This document shows, piece by piece, positions 33,580 to 43,264 of a stretch of DNA of 63,626 nt (position 1 is the stretch's first letter; the number at the start of each line of letters is the position of its first letter). The notes under the pieces were generated by a model. It made no database searches and was not told where the DNA came from. It saw only the letters and a program-made list of their open reading frames with translations. This DNA comes from Thiocapsa sp. KS1. Lineage in GTDB: Bacteria; Pseudomonadota; Gammaproteobacteria; Chromatiales; Chromatiaceae. Both the position numbers and the translations under genes were made by a program. The DNA is taken from positions 3,989,939-4,053,564 of the forward strand of contig NZ_LN848257.1 in assembly GCF_001499735.1 (NCBI RefSeq), in the 5' to 3' direction.

Positions 33580-35072
33580 GTCGAAGCGAGGTCCGCGAGC
33601 AGGGTCGCTGCCGCCAGGCGTCCCGACATGGCCGCCATCGGCACCCCGGCTCCCGGATGCGCGCTCCCCCCCGCCAGATAGAGACCCGGCACCTTGCTGC
33701 GCGACGGGGGACGCGTGAAGGAGGCCCTCCATCCGTGTGACGCTTGGCCGTAAAGGGCTCCGCCCGTCGCCGGGAAGAGCTGGTTGAAGCCGGCCGGCGT
33801 CGTCACGACGCTCGTCTCGGGTGTCCGATGAACCTGGAGCCCACAGCGCTCCAGGAGTGAGAATGCCCGCTGCTCGCATTGCTCGATCTCCGCGGTGTCG
33901 AATGGGTGCCGATCGCCCTTTGCCGGGGCGTTGAGGAGGCAGAGGAGGCGCTCGGGCCCCTGCGGCGGGGCATTGTCGCAATCGCCGCGGTCCTGGGCGC
34001 AGATATAGATGGTGCCTTCGCGGGGGACCTGCCCGCGGCCGAAGATGTCTTCGAATTCGGCGGCATAGTCCCGGCAAAAAAAGACGCTGTGACGCAGCAG
34101 GGGAAAGCCCTCGGTTTGCGCCACCAGGCTCCAGGTGATGGCCGAGAGCGAGCGCTCGGCCGGCGAGGTCTTGGCGACCGCGCGACCGACGCCGGGCCCG
34201 AGGTGTCCGTTGGCCAGTGCTGCGGCGTCGCCGTTGAAGACGACGGCATCCGCTCGGATGCGTTCACCCGAGCCGAGACGCACGCCGCTCGCACGTCCGT
34301 GCTCCACCAGGATCTCGGCCACGTCCGCCCCGTAGGTGATGCTCGCGCCGAGGGATTCGGCCAACCGCGCCAAGGCCACGGCCGTCTGGTGCATGCCGCC
34401 TTCGACCGACCAGACGCCTTGTCGCTCCACGTGTGCGATCAGCATCAGGGTCGCGGGGGCGAGGAAGGGCGAGGATCCGCAATAGGTCGAGTAGCGCCCG
34501 AAAAGCTGGCGTAGTCGCTCGTCCTTGAAGTGCTCCCCCAAGGCTTGCCAGAGGCTGTCGAAGGGTTTGATGCGGCGCAGCCCCGGAAACCCCTGCAGAC
34601 CGCAGCGGCTGACCAGGCTCAGCGGGTTGGGGCGCGAGGAGCGGATGAAGGGTTCGTCGAGGGTCTCGAAGATGGTGCGTGCATGCTCGCAGAAGCCGCG
34701 GTAGCGCTTTGCCTCGGCTGAACCCGCGAAGTCGCCGATGGACTCGACGGTGCGCTCCTCGTCGGCGTAGAGATCGAAGCGCTCATGCTCGCTCCAAGCG
34801 TGGCGTGCTAAGATCTCGAACGGCTTCAGGGTCAGGTAGTCCGTGAGGGACGCGCCGGCTTCGGCGAAGATTTCCTCGAAGATCCATCGCATCGTGAAGA
34901 CAGTCGGTCCGGCGTCGATGCGTTGCGCGCCGACCTGGACCTCCCGCATCTTTCCGCCGGGTGCTCCGGCGCGCTCGAGGACACTGACCTCGAGGCCGCG
35001 CGAGGCCAGTTGGATCGCGGTGACAAGCCCGCCGATGCCGGCGCCGACGACGATGACTTTTTTTGTGGGCAT
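33576..35072 (-). CDS. crtD: Methoxyneurosporene (1-hydroxycarotenoid 3,4-) dehydrogenase
   Basis: A 498-residue CrtI/CrtD-family FAD desaturase that introduces the 3,4 double bond of spirilloxanthin-series carotenoids. The N-terminal motif KKVIVVGAGIGGLVTAIQLA and the C-terminal YLAGGSAHPGAGVPMAAMSG, the carotenoid desaturase signature, are intact. ATG 35072, behind GAAGAGG, gives the expected length (Rhodobacter CrtD 494); an ATG at 35141 would run across a PpsR box. It is divergent from crtE across two PpsR boxes. Confidence 0.93.
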   Translation of the reverse strand: MPTKKVIVVGAGIGGLVTAIQLASRGLEVSVLERAGAPGGKMREVQVGAQRIDAGPTVFTMRWIFEEIFAEAGASLTDYLTLKPFEILARHAWSEHERFDLYADEERTVESIGDFAGSAEAKRYRGFCEHARTIFETLDEPFIRSSRPNPLSLVSRCGLQGFPGLRRIKPFDSLWQALGEHFKDERLRQLFGRYSTYCGSSPFLAPATLMLIAHVERQGVWSVEGGMHQTAVALARLAESLGASITYGADVAEILVEHGRASGVRLGSGERIRADAVVFNGDAAALANGHLGPGVGRAVAKTSPAERSLSAITWSLVAQTEGFPLLRHSVFFCRDYAAEFEDIFGRGQVPREGTIYICAQDRGDCDNAPPQGPERLLCLLNAPAKGDRHPFDTAEIEQCEQRAFSLLERCGLQVHRTPETSVVTTPAGFNQLFPATGGALYGQASHGWRASFTRPPSRSKVPGLYLAGGSAHPGAGVPMAAMSGRLAAATLLADLAST

Positions 35073-35122
35073 CCGATTGATGGCCTCTTCGTCCAATTTG
35101 GATTTGACGCCGTTGGCGTCGG

Positions 35123-35166
35123 TGTCTATTGTACATGACACTAGTAAGTGTCAACTAATATTTACA
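35123..35166. promoter_or_regulatory. Tandem PpsR/CrtJ operator between crtD and crtE
   Basis: Two perfect TGT-N12-ACA boxes: TGTCTATTGTACATGACA (35123-35140) and TGTCAACTAATATTTACA (35149-35166), centres 26 bases apart. The second has the favoured TGTCA half. A TGACAC-N6-GTGTCA palindrome (35136-35153) bridges them. The AT-rich spacer lies between divergent starts (crtD 35072, crtE 35209), so one operator can control both carotenoid operons. Confidence 0.85.
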
Positions 35167-35208
35167 TGCGGCCGAAGTGATCCGCACTTGGCTACCGGGA
35201 GATCGGCG

Positions 35209-36075
35209 ATGGATGTCACCACGCGAATCGAGCAGGCTTTGGACGCGGCCTTGGAGTCGGTGACGACACCGGCCTGTCCGCCGAGGCTTGCCGAAGCGGT
35301 CCGCCATTCCGTCTTTCCGGGCGGTGCGCGCGTGCGGCCGAGGCTGTGTTTGGCTGTTGCCGCAGCCTGCGGAAGCCGCGATGTCGAGGTCGCCGATGCG
35401 GCTGCCGCTTCGATCGAGCTGCTGCATTGTGCCTCCCTGGTGCACGACGATCTGCCGTGTTTCGATGACTCGCCGCTGCGGCGCGGTCTGCCCTCGGTGC
35501 ATCGCGCGTTCGGCGAGCCCTTGGCCGTACTGGCCGGCGATGCCCTGATCGTCCTCGCCTTCGAGAATCTGGCGCGGGTCTTGGGCAAGAGCCCCGAGCG
35601 CTTGGCTCCGCTCTTGATGACCGTCAGCCGCGCCGTCGGGATGCCGTCCGGGATCGTTGCGGGTCAGGCCTGGGAGTGCGAGCCGCGGGTCTCGGTCGCC
35701 GACTATCATCGGGCGAAGACGGGTGCGCTCTTCGCGGCGGCGACCGCCGCGGGCGCCCAGGTCGCGGGCGCCGACGCCGATGCCTGGCGCGTGGTCGGGG
35801 ATCGCATCGGCGAGGCCTACCAGGTCGCCGACGATCTGCGCGACGTCGCCGCCAGTGCCCAGGAGGTCGGCAAACCGGTCGGTCGCGATGCGGTCCTGAA
35901 CCGCCCGAGCGCGGCCGGCGAGCTCGGCGTCGACGGTGCGGTCGAGCTGCTTCGCGGGTTGGTGAGGGGCGCAATCGACGCCATCCCGCCCTGCCCCGGG
36001 TCGAACGAGCTCGCCGCCGTCCTGATGGCCGAGTCGCGCCACATCATGCCGAAAGGTCTGGCCGATCGGGCGTGA
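35209..36075 (+). CDS. crtE: Geranylgeranyl diphosphate synthase
   Basis: A 288-residue trans-prenyltransferase that makes C20 GGPP, the precursor of carotenoids and, via BchG, of the bacteriochlorophyll tail. First Asp-rich motif DDLPCFDD lies at about 80-87 and second DDLRD at about 207-211. ATG 35209 follows GGGAGA (35197-35202), 43 bases after the second PpsR box. It heads the crtEF-bchCXYZ-puf run, a superoperon layout known in purple bacteria. Confidence 0.95.
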   Translation: MDVTTRIEQALDAALESVTTPACPPRLAEAVRHSVFPGGARVRPRLCLAVAAACGSRDVEVADAAAASIELLHCASLVHDDLPCFDDSPLRRGLPSVHRAFGEPLAVLAGDALIVLAFENLARVLGKSPERLAPLLMTVSRAVGMPSGIVAGQAWECEPRVSVADYHRAKTGALFAAATAAGAQVAGADADAWRVVGDRIGEAYQVADDLRDVAASAQEVGKPVGRDAVLNRPSAAGELGVDGAVELLRGLVRGAIDAIPPCPGSNELAAVLMAESRHIMPKGLADRA

Positions 36076-36099
36076 TCCGCTTGATCCGCTTGATCCGCG
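36073..36099 (+). repeat. Three tandem 9-bp repeats after crtE
   Basis: TGATCCGCT, TGATCCGCT, TGATCCGCG run head to tail from the crtE stop codon (TGA is the first repeat's start). An AT-rich stretch (36172-36210) follows before crtF. No known function. Confidence 0.6.
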
Positions 36100-36225
36100 T
36101 TTTCGAGTGATCTTGTGCGTTCCATGTCGATGAACCCTCCGGCGGCTTGAACGGACCTCGGCGTCACGCGCTTTAAATGAATAGCAACTCACTAAAAATC
36201 CTAAAAATCTACCGAGGTTTGTGAC

Positions 36226-37341
36226 GTGTCGATCTTCGATTCCTGGCTGGGCGTGCGCAATCGGTTATTGGCGAGCCCCGGTTTTCAGCGTTGGGCCTCG
36301 ATCTTTCCCTTGACCCGCCCCATTGCCCAGAAACGCGCGCGCGAGCTGTTCGACATCGTCGCCGGGTTCGTCTACTCGCAGATCTTGTTTGCCTGCGTGC
36401 GCTTGAAGCTCTTCGAGATCCTTTCGGAGGGTCCGCAGACCACGGAGACCTTGGCCAAGCGGATGGATCTTCCGCCGGAGGGCGCGATCCGTCTGCTGCG
36501 TGCGGCTGTCAGTCTTCGCCTCGTCGCGCTCTGCGGCGACAAGCGCTACACGCTCGGCGAGCTGGGTGCCGCCATGATGGGAAACCCCGGGATCGCGGCG
36601 ATGGTCGAGCATCACTCCATGGTCTACGCCGATCTTGCCGATCCGGTTGCGTTGCTGCGCGGCGAAACCAAGCGCACCGAGCTGTCGAGCTATTGGTCCT
36701 ACGCGGCCAATGCAGACGCGGCGAGCGTGGACGCCCAGTCGATCGACGGCTACACGGCGCTCATGTCCGACAGCCAGTCTCTGGTCGCGGGGGACGTCCT
36801 GGATGCCTATTCCTTGAAGAATCACCGCTGTCTGCTCGACGTGGGCGGCGGCGACGGGACCTTTCTGGTCACCGCGGCCAAGCGTTGGCCGCACCTGAAG
36901 GTGATCCTGTTCGATCTCCCGGCGGTCGCCGAGCGGGCGCGCGCCCGCTTCGAGCGCGAGGGGCTTGCGGATCGTGCGACCGCGGTCGGCGGAGACATGA
37001 TGCGCGATCCCTTGCCGGAGGGCGCCGACGTGGTCTCGCTGGTCCGAGTGCTGCACGATCACAACGATGCCGAGGCGCTCGAGATCATCAAGGCGGCCCG
37101 GCGCGTCCTGCCGACCGGCGGAACCCTGCTGGTGGCCGAGCCCATGTCCGGGACGCCCGGCGCCGAGCCGATCGGGGATGCCTATTTCGGTCTCTACCTC
37201 TTGGCGATGGGCAGCGGTCGTCCACGCACGCCGGTGGAGATCGAGAACATGCTGCGGGTCAATGTCTTCGATCCGGTTCGCTTGGCCCCCACGGCCAGAC
37301 CGATCCTGACCCGGCTGCTGGTCGCCACTCGCATGGCGTAG
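36226..37341 (+). CDS. crtF: Demethylspheroidene (1-hydroxycarotenoid) O-methyltransferase
   Basis: A 371-residue SAM-dependent O-methyltransferase of the plant-COMT type that makes the 1-methoxy group of spirilloxanthin-series carotenoids. The N-terminal dimerisation domain (about 30-140) has ELFDIVAGFVYSQIL; SAM motif I LLDVGGGDGTFLVTAAK starts at about 203. Late HDHNDAEALEIIKAAR is typical of the catalytic region. Start GTG 36226 follows CGAGG. It is 150 bases after crtE. Confidence 0.94.
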   Translation: MSIFDSWLGVRNRLLASPGFQRWASIFPLTRPIAQKRARELFDIVAGFVYSQILFACVRLKLFEILSEGPQTTETLAKRMDLPPEGAIRLLRAAVSLRLVALCGDKRYTLGELGAAMMGNPGIAAMVEHHSMVYADLADPVALLRGETKRTELSSYWSYAANADAASVDAQSIDGYTALMSDSQSLVAGDVLDAYSLKNHRCLLDVGGGDGTFLVTAAKRWPHLKVILFDLPAVAERARARFEREGLADRATAVGGDMMRDPLPEGADVVSLVRVLHDHNDAEALEIIKAARRVLPTGGTLLVAEPMSGTPGAEPIGDAYFGLYLLAMGSGRPRTPVEIENMLRVNVFDPVRLAPTARPILTRLLVATRMA

Positions 37342-37436
37342 GGCAGAGCCCACGCGAAAATAGTGCATATTCCGCAGGACGCGGTTTAGTTGGTTACACT
37401 GCAACCTCTTGCCGCCGCCACCATCCGGGTCGAACA

Positions 37437-38390
37437 TTGAACCTTGATACCCTCGCCGTCGTTCTCGATCAGCCTGAATCCCTTGCCCTGAAGCCGCTGA
37501 CGCTCATCCCGCCGGGCGATGCCGACGCACTCGTCGCGATCGAGTGGAGCGGCATCAGCACCGGCACCGAGCGTCTGCTTTGGTCCGGGCGCATGCCGAG
37601 CTTTCCCGGCATGGGCTATCCCTTGGTCCCGGGCTACGAGTCCGTCGGTCGCGTGACCTGGGCCGGCGAGCGCGCCGGGGTCTCGGTCGGAGACCGGGTC
37701 TTCGTCCCCGGTGCGCGTTGCTACAACGAGGCGAAGGGCCTGTTCGGCGGCGCCGCGTCCCGTGTGGTCGTGCCCGGCGAGCGTCTCGTTGCCGTCAGCG
37801 AAGGGCTCGGCGAGGAAGCCGTGCTGCTGGCGCTTGCCGCCACCGCGCATCATGCCATCCGCGGCCTGGATGCGAAGCCCGTCGACCTGGTCGTCGGCCA
37901 CGGTGTACTGGGCCGTCTGGTCGCGCGCATTGCCGCGCTCGCCGAAGGCGCTCGCCCCACCGTTTGGGAAACGAATCCTGAACGTGCCGAGGGCGCGGAA
38001 GGGCATGGTTATCAGGTCGTCGCCCCGGATCAGGACCACCGTACGGACTATCGGCGCATCTGCGACGTCAGCGGTGACTCGGGGATTCTCGACACCCTGA
38101 TCTCGCGCATGGTGCCGGGCGGGGAGGTCATCCTCGCCGGATTCTACAGCCAGCCCTTATCCTTCTCGTTTCCGCCGGCCTTCATGCGCGAGACCTGCAT
38201 CCAGGTCGCCGCCGAATGGCGTCCGCCGGATATCGTCGCGGTCAAGCAGCTGATCGATTCGGGACGCCTGTCGCTCGACGGGCTCATCACCCATCGCGAG
38301 CCCGCAACCCGTGCCGATGCGGCCTATCGCACCGCGTTCGGCGACCCCAACTGTCTGAAAATGATCCTGGATTGGAGATCGATCTCGTGA
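37437..38390 (+). CDS. bchC: Bacteriochlorophyllide a dehydrogenase (3-hydroxyethyl)
   Basis: A 317-residue MDR-family oxidoreductase that oxidises the C3 hydroxyethyl group to acetyl, the last macrocycle change to bacteriochlorophyllide a. ISTGTERLLWSG and LVPGYESVGRV lie in the N-terminal catalytic domain. The nucleotide-binding stretch VVGHGVLGRLVARIAAL is at about 144-160. Start TTG 37437 is chosen because the family N-terminus begins here and the frame upstream runs through crtF. Its stop overlaps the bchX start (GTGA). Confidence 0.92.
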   Translation: MNLDTLAVVLDQPESLALKPLTLIPPGDADALVAIEWSGISTGTERLLWSGRMPSFPGMGYPLVPGYESVGRVTWAGERAGVSVGDRVFVPGARCYNEAKGLFGGAASRVVVPGERLVAVSEGLGEEAVLLALAATAHHAIRGLDAKPVDLVVGHGVLGRLVARIAALAEGARPTVWETNPERAEGAEGHGYQVVAPDQDHRTDYRRICDVSGDSGILDTLISRMVPGGEVILAGFYSQPLSFSFPPAFMRETCIQVAAEWRPPDIVAVKQLIDSGRLSLDGLITHREPATRADAAYRTAFGDPNCLKMILDWRSIS

Positions 38391-39385
38391 GCGTACCCGT
38401 CAGAAGTCCCGCATTGGCGCCCGGGCGCCAATCGACCAAGGATCCGGTTGCCGCACCCTCGATCGCCACGCCCTCCATCAAGGAGACCCAGATCATCGCG
38501 ATCTACGGCAAGGGCGGCATCGGCAAGAGCTTCACGCTGGCCAACCTCTCCTACATGATGGCGCAGCAGGGCAAGAAGGTCCTGCTGATCGGCTGCGACC
38601 CCAAGAGCGACACCACGACCCTGCTGTTCGGCGGGCGTGCCTGTCCGACCATCCTGGGGACCTCGGGCGAGAAGAAGCGCGCCGGCGACAAGGTCAGCAT
38701 CGGCGACGTTTGCTTCAAGCGCGACGGTGTTTTCGCGATGGAGCTGGGCGGTCCGGACGTGGGCCGGGGCTGCGGCGGTCGCGGCATCATCCACGGCTTC
38801 GAGCTGCTTGAAGGCATGGGTTTCCACGAGTGGGACTTCGACTATGTCCTACTCGACTTCTTGGGCGACGTGGTCTGCGGCGGCTTCGGTCTGCCGATCG
38901 CGCGCGATCTCTGTCAAAAGGTGATCGTGGTCGGATCGAACGATCTGCAGTCGCTCTATGTCGCCAACAATGTCTGCTCGGCGGTCGAGTATTTCCGCGG
39001 ATTGGGCGGCAACGTCGGTGTGGCGGGCATGGTGATCAACAAGGACGACGGCACCGGGGAGGCGCAGGCCTTCGCCAAGTCCGTGGAGATCCCGATCCTG
39101 GCCACCATCCCGGCCCACGACGAGATCCGGCGCAAGAGTGCGAACTACGAGATCATCGGCCGACCGGGCGACCGCTGGGGTCCGCTGTTCGAGGAGCTGG
39201 CGACCAATGTCGCGCTGGCACCGCCGATCCATCCCAAGCCGCTTGATCAAGACGGGCTCCTGGGGCTTTTCACGGGCGACGTGGTCGGCCGCCATGTGGT
39301 GCTCGAGCCGGCGCGGCCCGAGGACATGTGCAGTGCCGAAACCTTCAAGAAACCCTCGCTCGAGGTAATCTACGACGATGTCTGA
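38387..39385 (+). CDS. bchX: Chlorophyllide a reductase iron protein subunit X
   Basis: A 332-residue NifH-like ATPase that passes electrons to BchYZ, reducing ring B of chlorophyllide. P-loop [10 protein letters not shown] (40-49), cluster cysteines in GRGCGGRGI and DVVCGGFGL are present. A Pro/Ala-rich N-terminal extension of about 34 residues, as in other BchX, precedes the fold. Start GTG 38387 overlaps bchC by GTGA; its 3' end overlaps bchY by 8 bases. Confidence 0.95.
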   Translation: MSVPVRSPALAPGRQSTKDPVAAPSIATPSIKETQIIAIYGKGGIGKSFTLANLSYMMAQQGKKVLLIGCDPKSDTTTLLFGGRACPTILGTSGEKKRAGDKVSIGDVCFKRDGVFAMELGGPDVGRGCGGRGIIHGFELLEGMGFHEWDFDYVLLDFLGDVVCGGFGLPIARDLCQKVIVVGSNDLQSLYVANNVCSAVEYFRGLGGNVGVAGMVINKDDGTGEAQAFAKSVEIPILATIPAHDEIRRKSANYEIIGRPGDRWGPLFEELATNVALAPPIHPKPLDQDGLLGLFTGDVVGRHVVLEPARPEDMCSAETFKKPSLEVIYDDV

Positions 39386-40895
39386 GCAACCCGTCGAGAC
39401 CGGCCCGACAGGACATCGTCCCCAGAAGACAGCGCCGTTGGACCTTGCCGGAGTTGAAGGCAGCGGCTGTCACGGCGGTGCGGAGACCTTGCGCGCCGCG
39501 GCCGATGCGTCCGGAAATCGGGAGCTGTTGGAGCGGTTTGCCGAAGACTATCCCAAAGGTCCGCACGATCAGCCCCAGACCATGTGTCCGGCGTTCGGCG
39601 CCTTGCGCGTAGGTCTACGGATGCGGCGCACGGCCATGGTGCTCGCAGGCTCCGGCTGTTGCGTCTACGGTCTGACCTTCACCTCGCACTTCTACGGGGC
39701 GCGGCGCTCGGTCGGCTATGTGCCCTTCGACTCCGAATCCCTGGTTTCCGGCGCCCTCTTCGAGGACGTGCGCGAAGCCGTTCTGAAGCTTGCCGATTCC
39801 GCGCAGTACGACACCGTCGTGGTCATCAACCTCTGTGTGCCGACCGCCTCGGGCGTACCGCTGCGTCTCTTGCCCAAAGAGCTCAACGGCGTGCGCATCC
39901 TCGGTATCGACGTGCCCGGATTCGGGGTGCCGACCCATGCCGAGGCAAAGGACGTGCTCGCCGGTGCCATGCTGCACTATGCGCGGACCGAGGCCGAGCA
40001 GGGCCCGGTGCAGGCGCCCCGCGGCGGTCGCAGCGAGCGGCCGACCGTGACCTTGCTCGGGGAGATGTTCCCGGCCGATCCCGTCGGGATCGGGATGATG
40101 CTGGAGCCCATGGGGCTGGCCCCCGGCCCGGTCGTGCCGACCCGCGAATGGCGCGAGCTCTACGGAGCACTCGACTGTCGAGTCGCCGCCGCCATCCATC
40201 CGCAATACACGGCGAGCGCGCGCGAGTTTGCTCTGGCTGGTCGTCCCGTCGTCGGGTCCGCGCCGGTCGGGTGCGAGGGTACGGCGAGCTGGCTCGATGC
40301 GATCGGAGCGGCTTGCGGGATCGCACAGGACAAGATCGACTTGGCCAAGAACAAAATCCTGCCGGCCATTGCCGGCGCCCTGTCGGGCAGTCCGATCAAG
40401 GGCCGGATCACGGTCTCCGGTTACGAGGGCTCCGAGCTGTTGGTCGCGCGACTCCTGATCGAATCCGGCGCGGAGGTTCCCTATGTGGGCACCGCCTGCG
40501 GTCGGACACCCTGGTCCGAGTCGGATCTGGCCTGGCTGGAGGCGCGGGGCGTCCCGGTTCAGTTCCGCGCATCGCTGGAGCAGGACATCGCGGCGGTCGA
40601 GGCGCTCGAGCCGGATCTCGCGATCGGCACCACGCCGGTCGTCCAGAAGGCCAAGGAGCTGAGCATCCCCGCGCTCTACTTCACCAATCTCATCTCGGCG
40701 CGTCCGCTGATGGGTCCCGCGGGTGCCGGTTCTCTGGCGCAGGTCATCAATACGGCGCTGGCCAATCGGCATCGCTTTAACGCCATGCGCAGCTTCTTCG
40801 AGGGCGTCGGCGCAGGAGAGACCTGCGGGATCTGGGATCAGCCGCCCGTGTCGGTCGCCGTGCCCGCCCCATCCCCAGTCGTCAAGCCGCTATGA
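39378..40895 (+). CDS. bchY: Chlorophyllide a reductase subunit Y
   Basis: A 505-residue NifD-like subunit of the chlorophyllide a oxidoreductase. The N-terminal cluster region has [14 protein letters not shown] and [12 protein letters not shown], consistent with the ligands of the YZ [4Fe-4S] cluster. A Gly/Ala-rich leader (about 1-60) holds the family motif [13 protein letters not shown] 39378 overlaps the bchX 3' end by 8 bases. The bchZ start lies 25 bases after its stop. Confidence 0.95.
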   Translation: MSEQPVETGPTGHRPQKTAPLDLAGVEGSGCHGGAETLRAAADASGNRELLERFAEDYPKGPHDQPQTMCPAFGALRVGLRMRRTAMVLAGSGCCVYGLTFTSHFYGARRSVGYVPFDSESLVSGALFEDVREAVLKLADSAQYDTVVVINLCVPTASGVPLRLLPKELNGVRILGIDVPGFGVPTHAEAKDVLAGAMLHYARTEAEQGPVQAPRGGRSERPTVTLLGEMFPADPVGIGMMLEPMGLAPGPVVPTREWRELYGALDCRVAAAIHPQYTASAREFALAGRPVVGSAPVGCEGTASWLDAIGAACGIAQDKIDLAKNKILPAIAGALSGSPIKGRITVSGYEGSELLVARLLIESGAEVPYVGTACGRTPWSESDLAWLEARGVPVQFRASLEQDIAAVEALEPDLAIGTTPVVQKAKELSIPALYFTNLISARPLMGPAGAGSLAQVINTALANRHRFNAMRSFFEGVGAGETCGIWDQPPVSVAVPAPSPVVKPL

Positions 40896-40920
40896 GTCCG
40901 GTCACGAGGACGTTTTACCC

Positions 40921-42360
40921 ATGTTGATCAACGACCTCGACCGCGCCGGCGGTTATTGGGGCTCCGTCTACGTCTTCGCGGCCATCAAGGGCCTGCAGGT
41001 CATCATCGACGGGCCGGTCGGCTGCGAGAACCTACCTGTCACCGCCGTCCTGCACTATACGGACGGTTTGCCGCCGCACGAGCTTCCGGTCGTCGTCACC
41101 GGTCTTGGCGAGGAAGAGCTGGGCCAGAAGGGGACCGAGGAGGCGATGCGTCGCGCCTATGCCACCCTGGATCCGAAGCGGCCCGCCGTGGTGGTCACCG
41201 GCTCGATCGCCGAGATGATCGGCGGCGGCGTCACCCCGGAAGGCACCAACATCCATCGCTTTCTGCCGCGGACGATCGACGAGGATCAGTGGCAGAGCGC
41301 CAACCGCGCCATGTATTGGCTGTGGACGCAGTACGGTCCGAAGAAGGGCGCGATTCCGAAGGTCAAGCCGCGCAAGCCCGGCGAGCCGCCGCGCGTCAAC
41401 ATCATCGGACCCATGTACGGGACCTTCAACACCCCGTCGGATCTCGCCGAGATCAGGCGCCTGGTGGAAGGGATCGGGGCGACGGTCAATCAGGTCTTCC
41501 CGCTGGGGAGCCATCTGGATCGGGTGCCCGAGCTGGTCAATGCAGAGGTCAATATCTGCATGTACCGCGAGTTCGGGCGCAGCCTCTGCGAGGCGTTGGA
41601 GCGGCCCTTTATCCAGGCCCCGATCGGTCTGCACAGCACGACCAAGTTCCTGCGCACCCTCGGCGAGCTGCTCGAGCTGGATCCCGAGCCCTTCATCGAG
41701 CAGGAGAAGCACACCACGATCAAGCCGATCTGGGATCTCTGGCGGTCGGTGACGCAGGACTTCTTCGGCACGGCGAGCTTCGGCGTGGCGGCGACGGACA
41801 CCTACGCACGGGGCCTGCGTCACTTCCTCGAAGACGAGCTGGGTTTGCCCTGTCATTTCGCCTTCTCGCGCAAGGCCGGGGTCAAGCCGGACAACGACGC
41901 GGTGCGCGAGGCGGTGCACAAGAAGACACCCCTGATCGTCTTCGGCAGCTACAACGAGCGCATGTATCTGTCGGAGATCGGCTCGCGCGCGACCTATATC
42001 CCGGCGTCCTTCCCGGGGACGGTGATCCGTCGCCACACCGGCACGCCCTTCATGGGCTATTCCGGGGCGACCTACATCGTCCAGGAGGTCTGCAATGCCC
42101 TCTTCGACGCACTCTTCAACATTATTCCGCTGGGAACCGATCTGGACAAGGTCGACGCCACCCCGGCCCGGCTCCACCGCGAGCTGCCCTGGGACGCGGA
42201 TGCGCTTGCCGAGTTCGATCGGATCGTCGATGCCCAGCCCGTGCTGGTGCGGATCTCGGCCGCCAAGCGCCTGCGTGATGCCGCCGAGCGGGCTTCGCGC
42301 AATGCCGGCGATGACCGGGTCAGCCTCGAGCGCGTTGTCGCGGCGCAGCGCTCGGTTTAG
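40921..42360 (+). CDS. bchZ: Chlorophyllide a reductase subunit Z
   Basis: A 479-residue NifK-like partner of BchY. The N-terminus [43 protein letters not shown], and [21 protein letters not shown] regions match the family. ATG 40921 is preferred over the longer frame starting within bchY. It ends the crtEF-bchCXYZ block; 680 bases of leader separate it from pufB1, and read-through into puf is likely in addition to the local puf promoter. Confidence 0.95.
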   Translation: MLINDLDRAGGYWGSVYVFAAIKGLQVIIDGPVGCENLPVTAVLHYTDGLPPHELPVVVTGLGEEELGQKGTEEAMRRAYATLDPKRPAVVVTGSIAEMIGGGVTPEGTNIHRFLPRTIDEDQWQSANRAMYWLWTQYGPKKGAIPKVKPRKPGEPPRVNIIGPMYGTFNTPSDLAEIRRLVEGIGATVNQVFPLGSHLDRVPELVNAEVNICMYREFGRSLCEALERPFIQAPIGLHSTTKFLRTLGELLELDPEPFIEQEKHTTIKPIWDLWRSVTQDFFGTASFGVAATDTYARGLRHFLEDELGLPCHFAFSRKAGVKPDNDAVREAVHKKTPLIVFGSYNERMYLSEIGSRATYIPASFPGTVIRRHTGTPFMGYSGATYIVQEVCNALFDALFNIIPLGTDLDKVDATPARLHRELPWDADALAEFDRIVDAQPVLVRISAAKRLRDAAERASRNAGDDRVSLERVVAAQRSV

Positions 42361-43040
42361 TCGTTACCCTGCCTGCTCGGCGCAAGCCACCGTCCGCACC
42401 GACGCGGTTCGGGCGGTGGCGCGCATCCTCGGCTCTCTTCGCGCCACGTCGGCAGACCAGGCGCTTGTTGCCCCGCCGAGACCTGGTTTCGGTGCCTTCG
42501 ACGATCGTTTCCATCCGTTTGACCGGCTCCGTCCGGCATCTTGCACCCCCCTTTTTTCGTCGCTGTCCTTCCGGCAACCGCGGGCTCCCGCGCGGGCGAT
42601 GCGCTTGTAATTGTCCGCGCGCAGTTGGGTGCGAAACAGGTGTAAATGTAGATTGACATCTACGTCAGTCAAGCTAGACTGACACCTAAATCCAGCCACC
42701 CAGCAAGGCTTTCGTACCGGACCCGTGAGACCCGACCTGATCATCATTCGAACGGACGCTCCGAGCTTCTTGCCGGTTGCGTCGCTCAAGATACCCTCCG
42801 AGGTCGAGGTCCACGGGCGAGGTGCTTTGCCGAGAGCTGGCGAGTTGTGTCTGTCGAGCGAGGTGTCTGCTCCGCTCGACAGGAGTTGCCCGTCCCTGAT
42901 TCGGGGGCGATTGAGTCGAGAGGTTGCTCGGACGATCCGGACAGCTTCTCCGTCGTGGTCGGTTGGTTCACGACGAAACCCCCGCCGCACGGGTTCGGTG
43001 CGGCGTCACTTAGGTTCATCTCCTACTGGAGGATCGATCA
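42361..43040. other. bchZ-puf intergenic region and puf leader
   Basis: 680 bases without a supported gene. No PufQ homologue is seen here, unlike Rhodobacter, where pufQ occupies this place. The stretch holds the puf promoter/PpsR operator (42641-42683) and then about 350 bases of untranslated leader before GGAGG of pufB1 (43028-43032). Confidence 0.65.
42641..42683 (+). promoter_or_regulatory. puf promoter overlapped by a PpsR box and an inverted repeat
   Basis: A perfect -35 TTGACA (42653-42658) is 16 bases from -10 TAGACT (42675-42680). The PpsR box TGTAAATGTAGATTGACA (42641-42658) ends in the -35 itself, so binding would occlude RNA polymerase. A second dyad, GTCAGTC-N6-GACTGAC (42664-42683), covers the -10 and would suit a different dimeric regulator. 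Confidence 0.85.
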
Positions 43041-43184
43041 ATGGCTGAAAACACCAGCATGTCCGGCATGACCGAAGAAGAAGCGAAAGAGTTCCACGGG
43101 ATCTTCGTGCAGAGCATGACCACGTTCTTCGGAATCGTGATCGTTGCGCACATCCTGGCTTGGCTCTGGCGCCCCTGGCTGTAA
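43041..43184 (+). CDS. pufB1: LH1 antenna beta polypeptide 1
   Basis: A 47-residue LH1 beta chain. The N-terminal cytoplasmic part [13 protein letters not shown] is followed by a single membrane helix with the bacteriochlorophyll-ligating His in [18 protein letters not shown] at 43028-43032 precedes ATG 43041. Nearly identical to beta 3 (47173-47316), but more distant from beta 2. Confidence 0.95.
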   Translation: MAENTSMSGMTEEEAKEFHGIFVQSMTTFFGIVIVAHILAWLWRPWL

Positions 43185-43264
43185 CGGCACCCAATTCAGC
43201 GCTGGCGCCCGAGGGTGCCGGTCGCACGGCAATCTAACTCGTCCTAATTCGAGGAGAAACGCAT

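Noticed and set aside
36291-37436. N-terminal extension of bchC through crtF.
   Set aside because: The extension is crtF in a shifted frame; the BchC family starts at 37437.
42725-43071. Reading frames in the puf leader, considered as pufQ.
   Set aside because: No hydrophobic segment and no PufQ similarity; no ribosome site.
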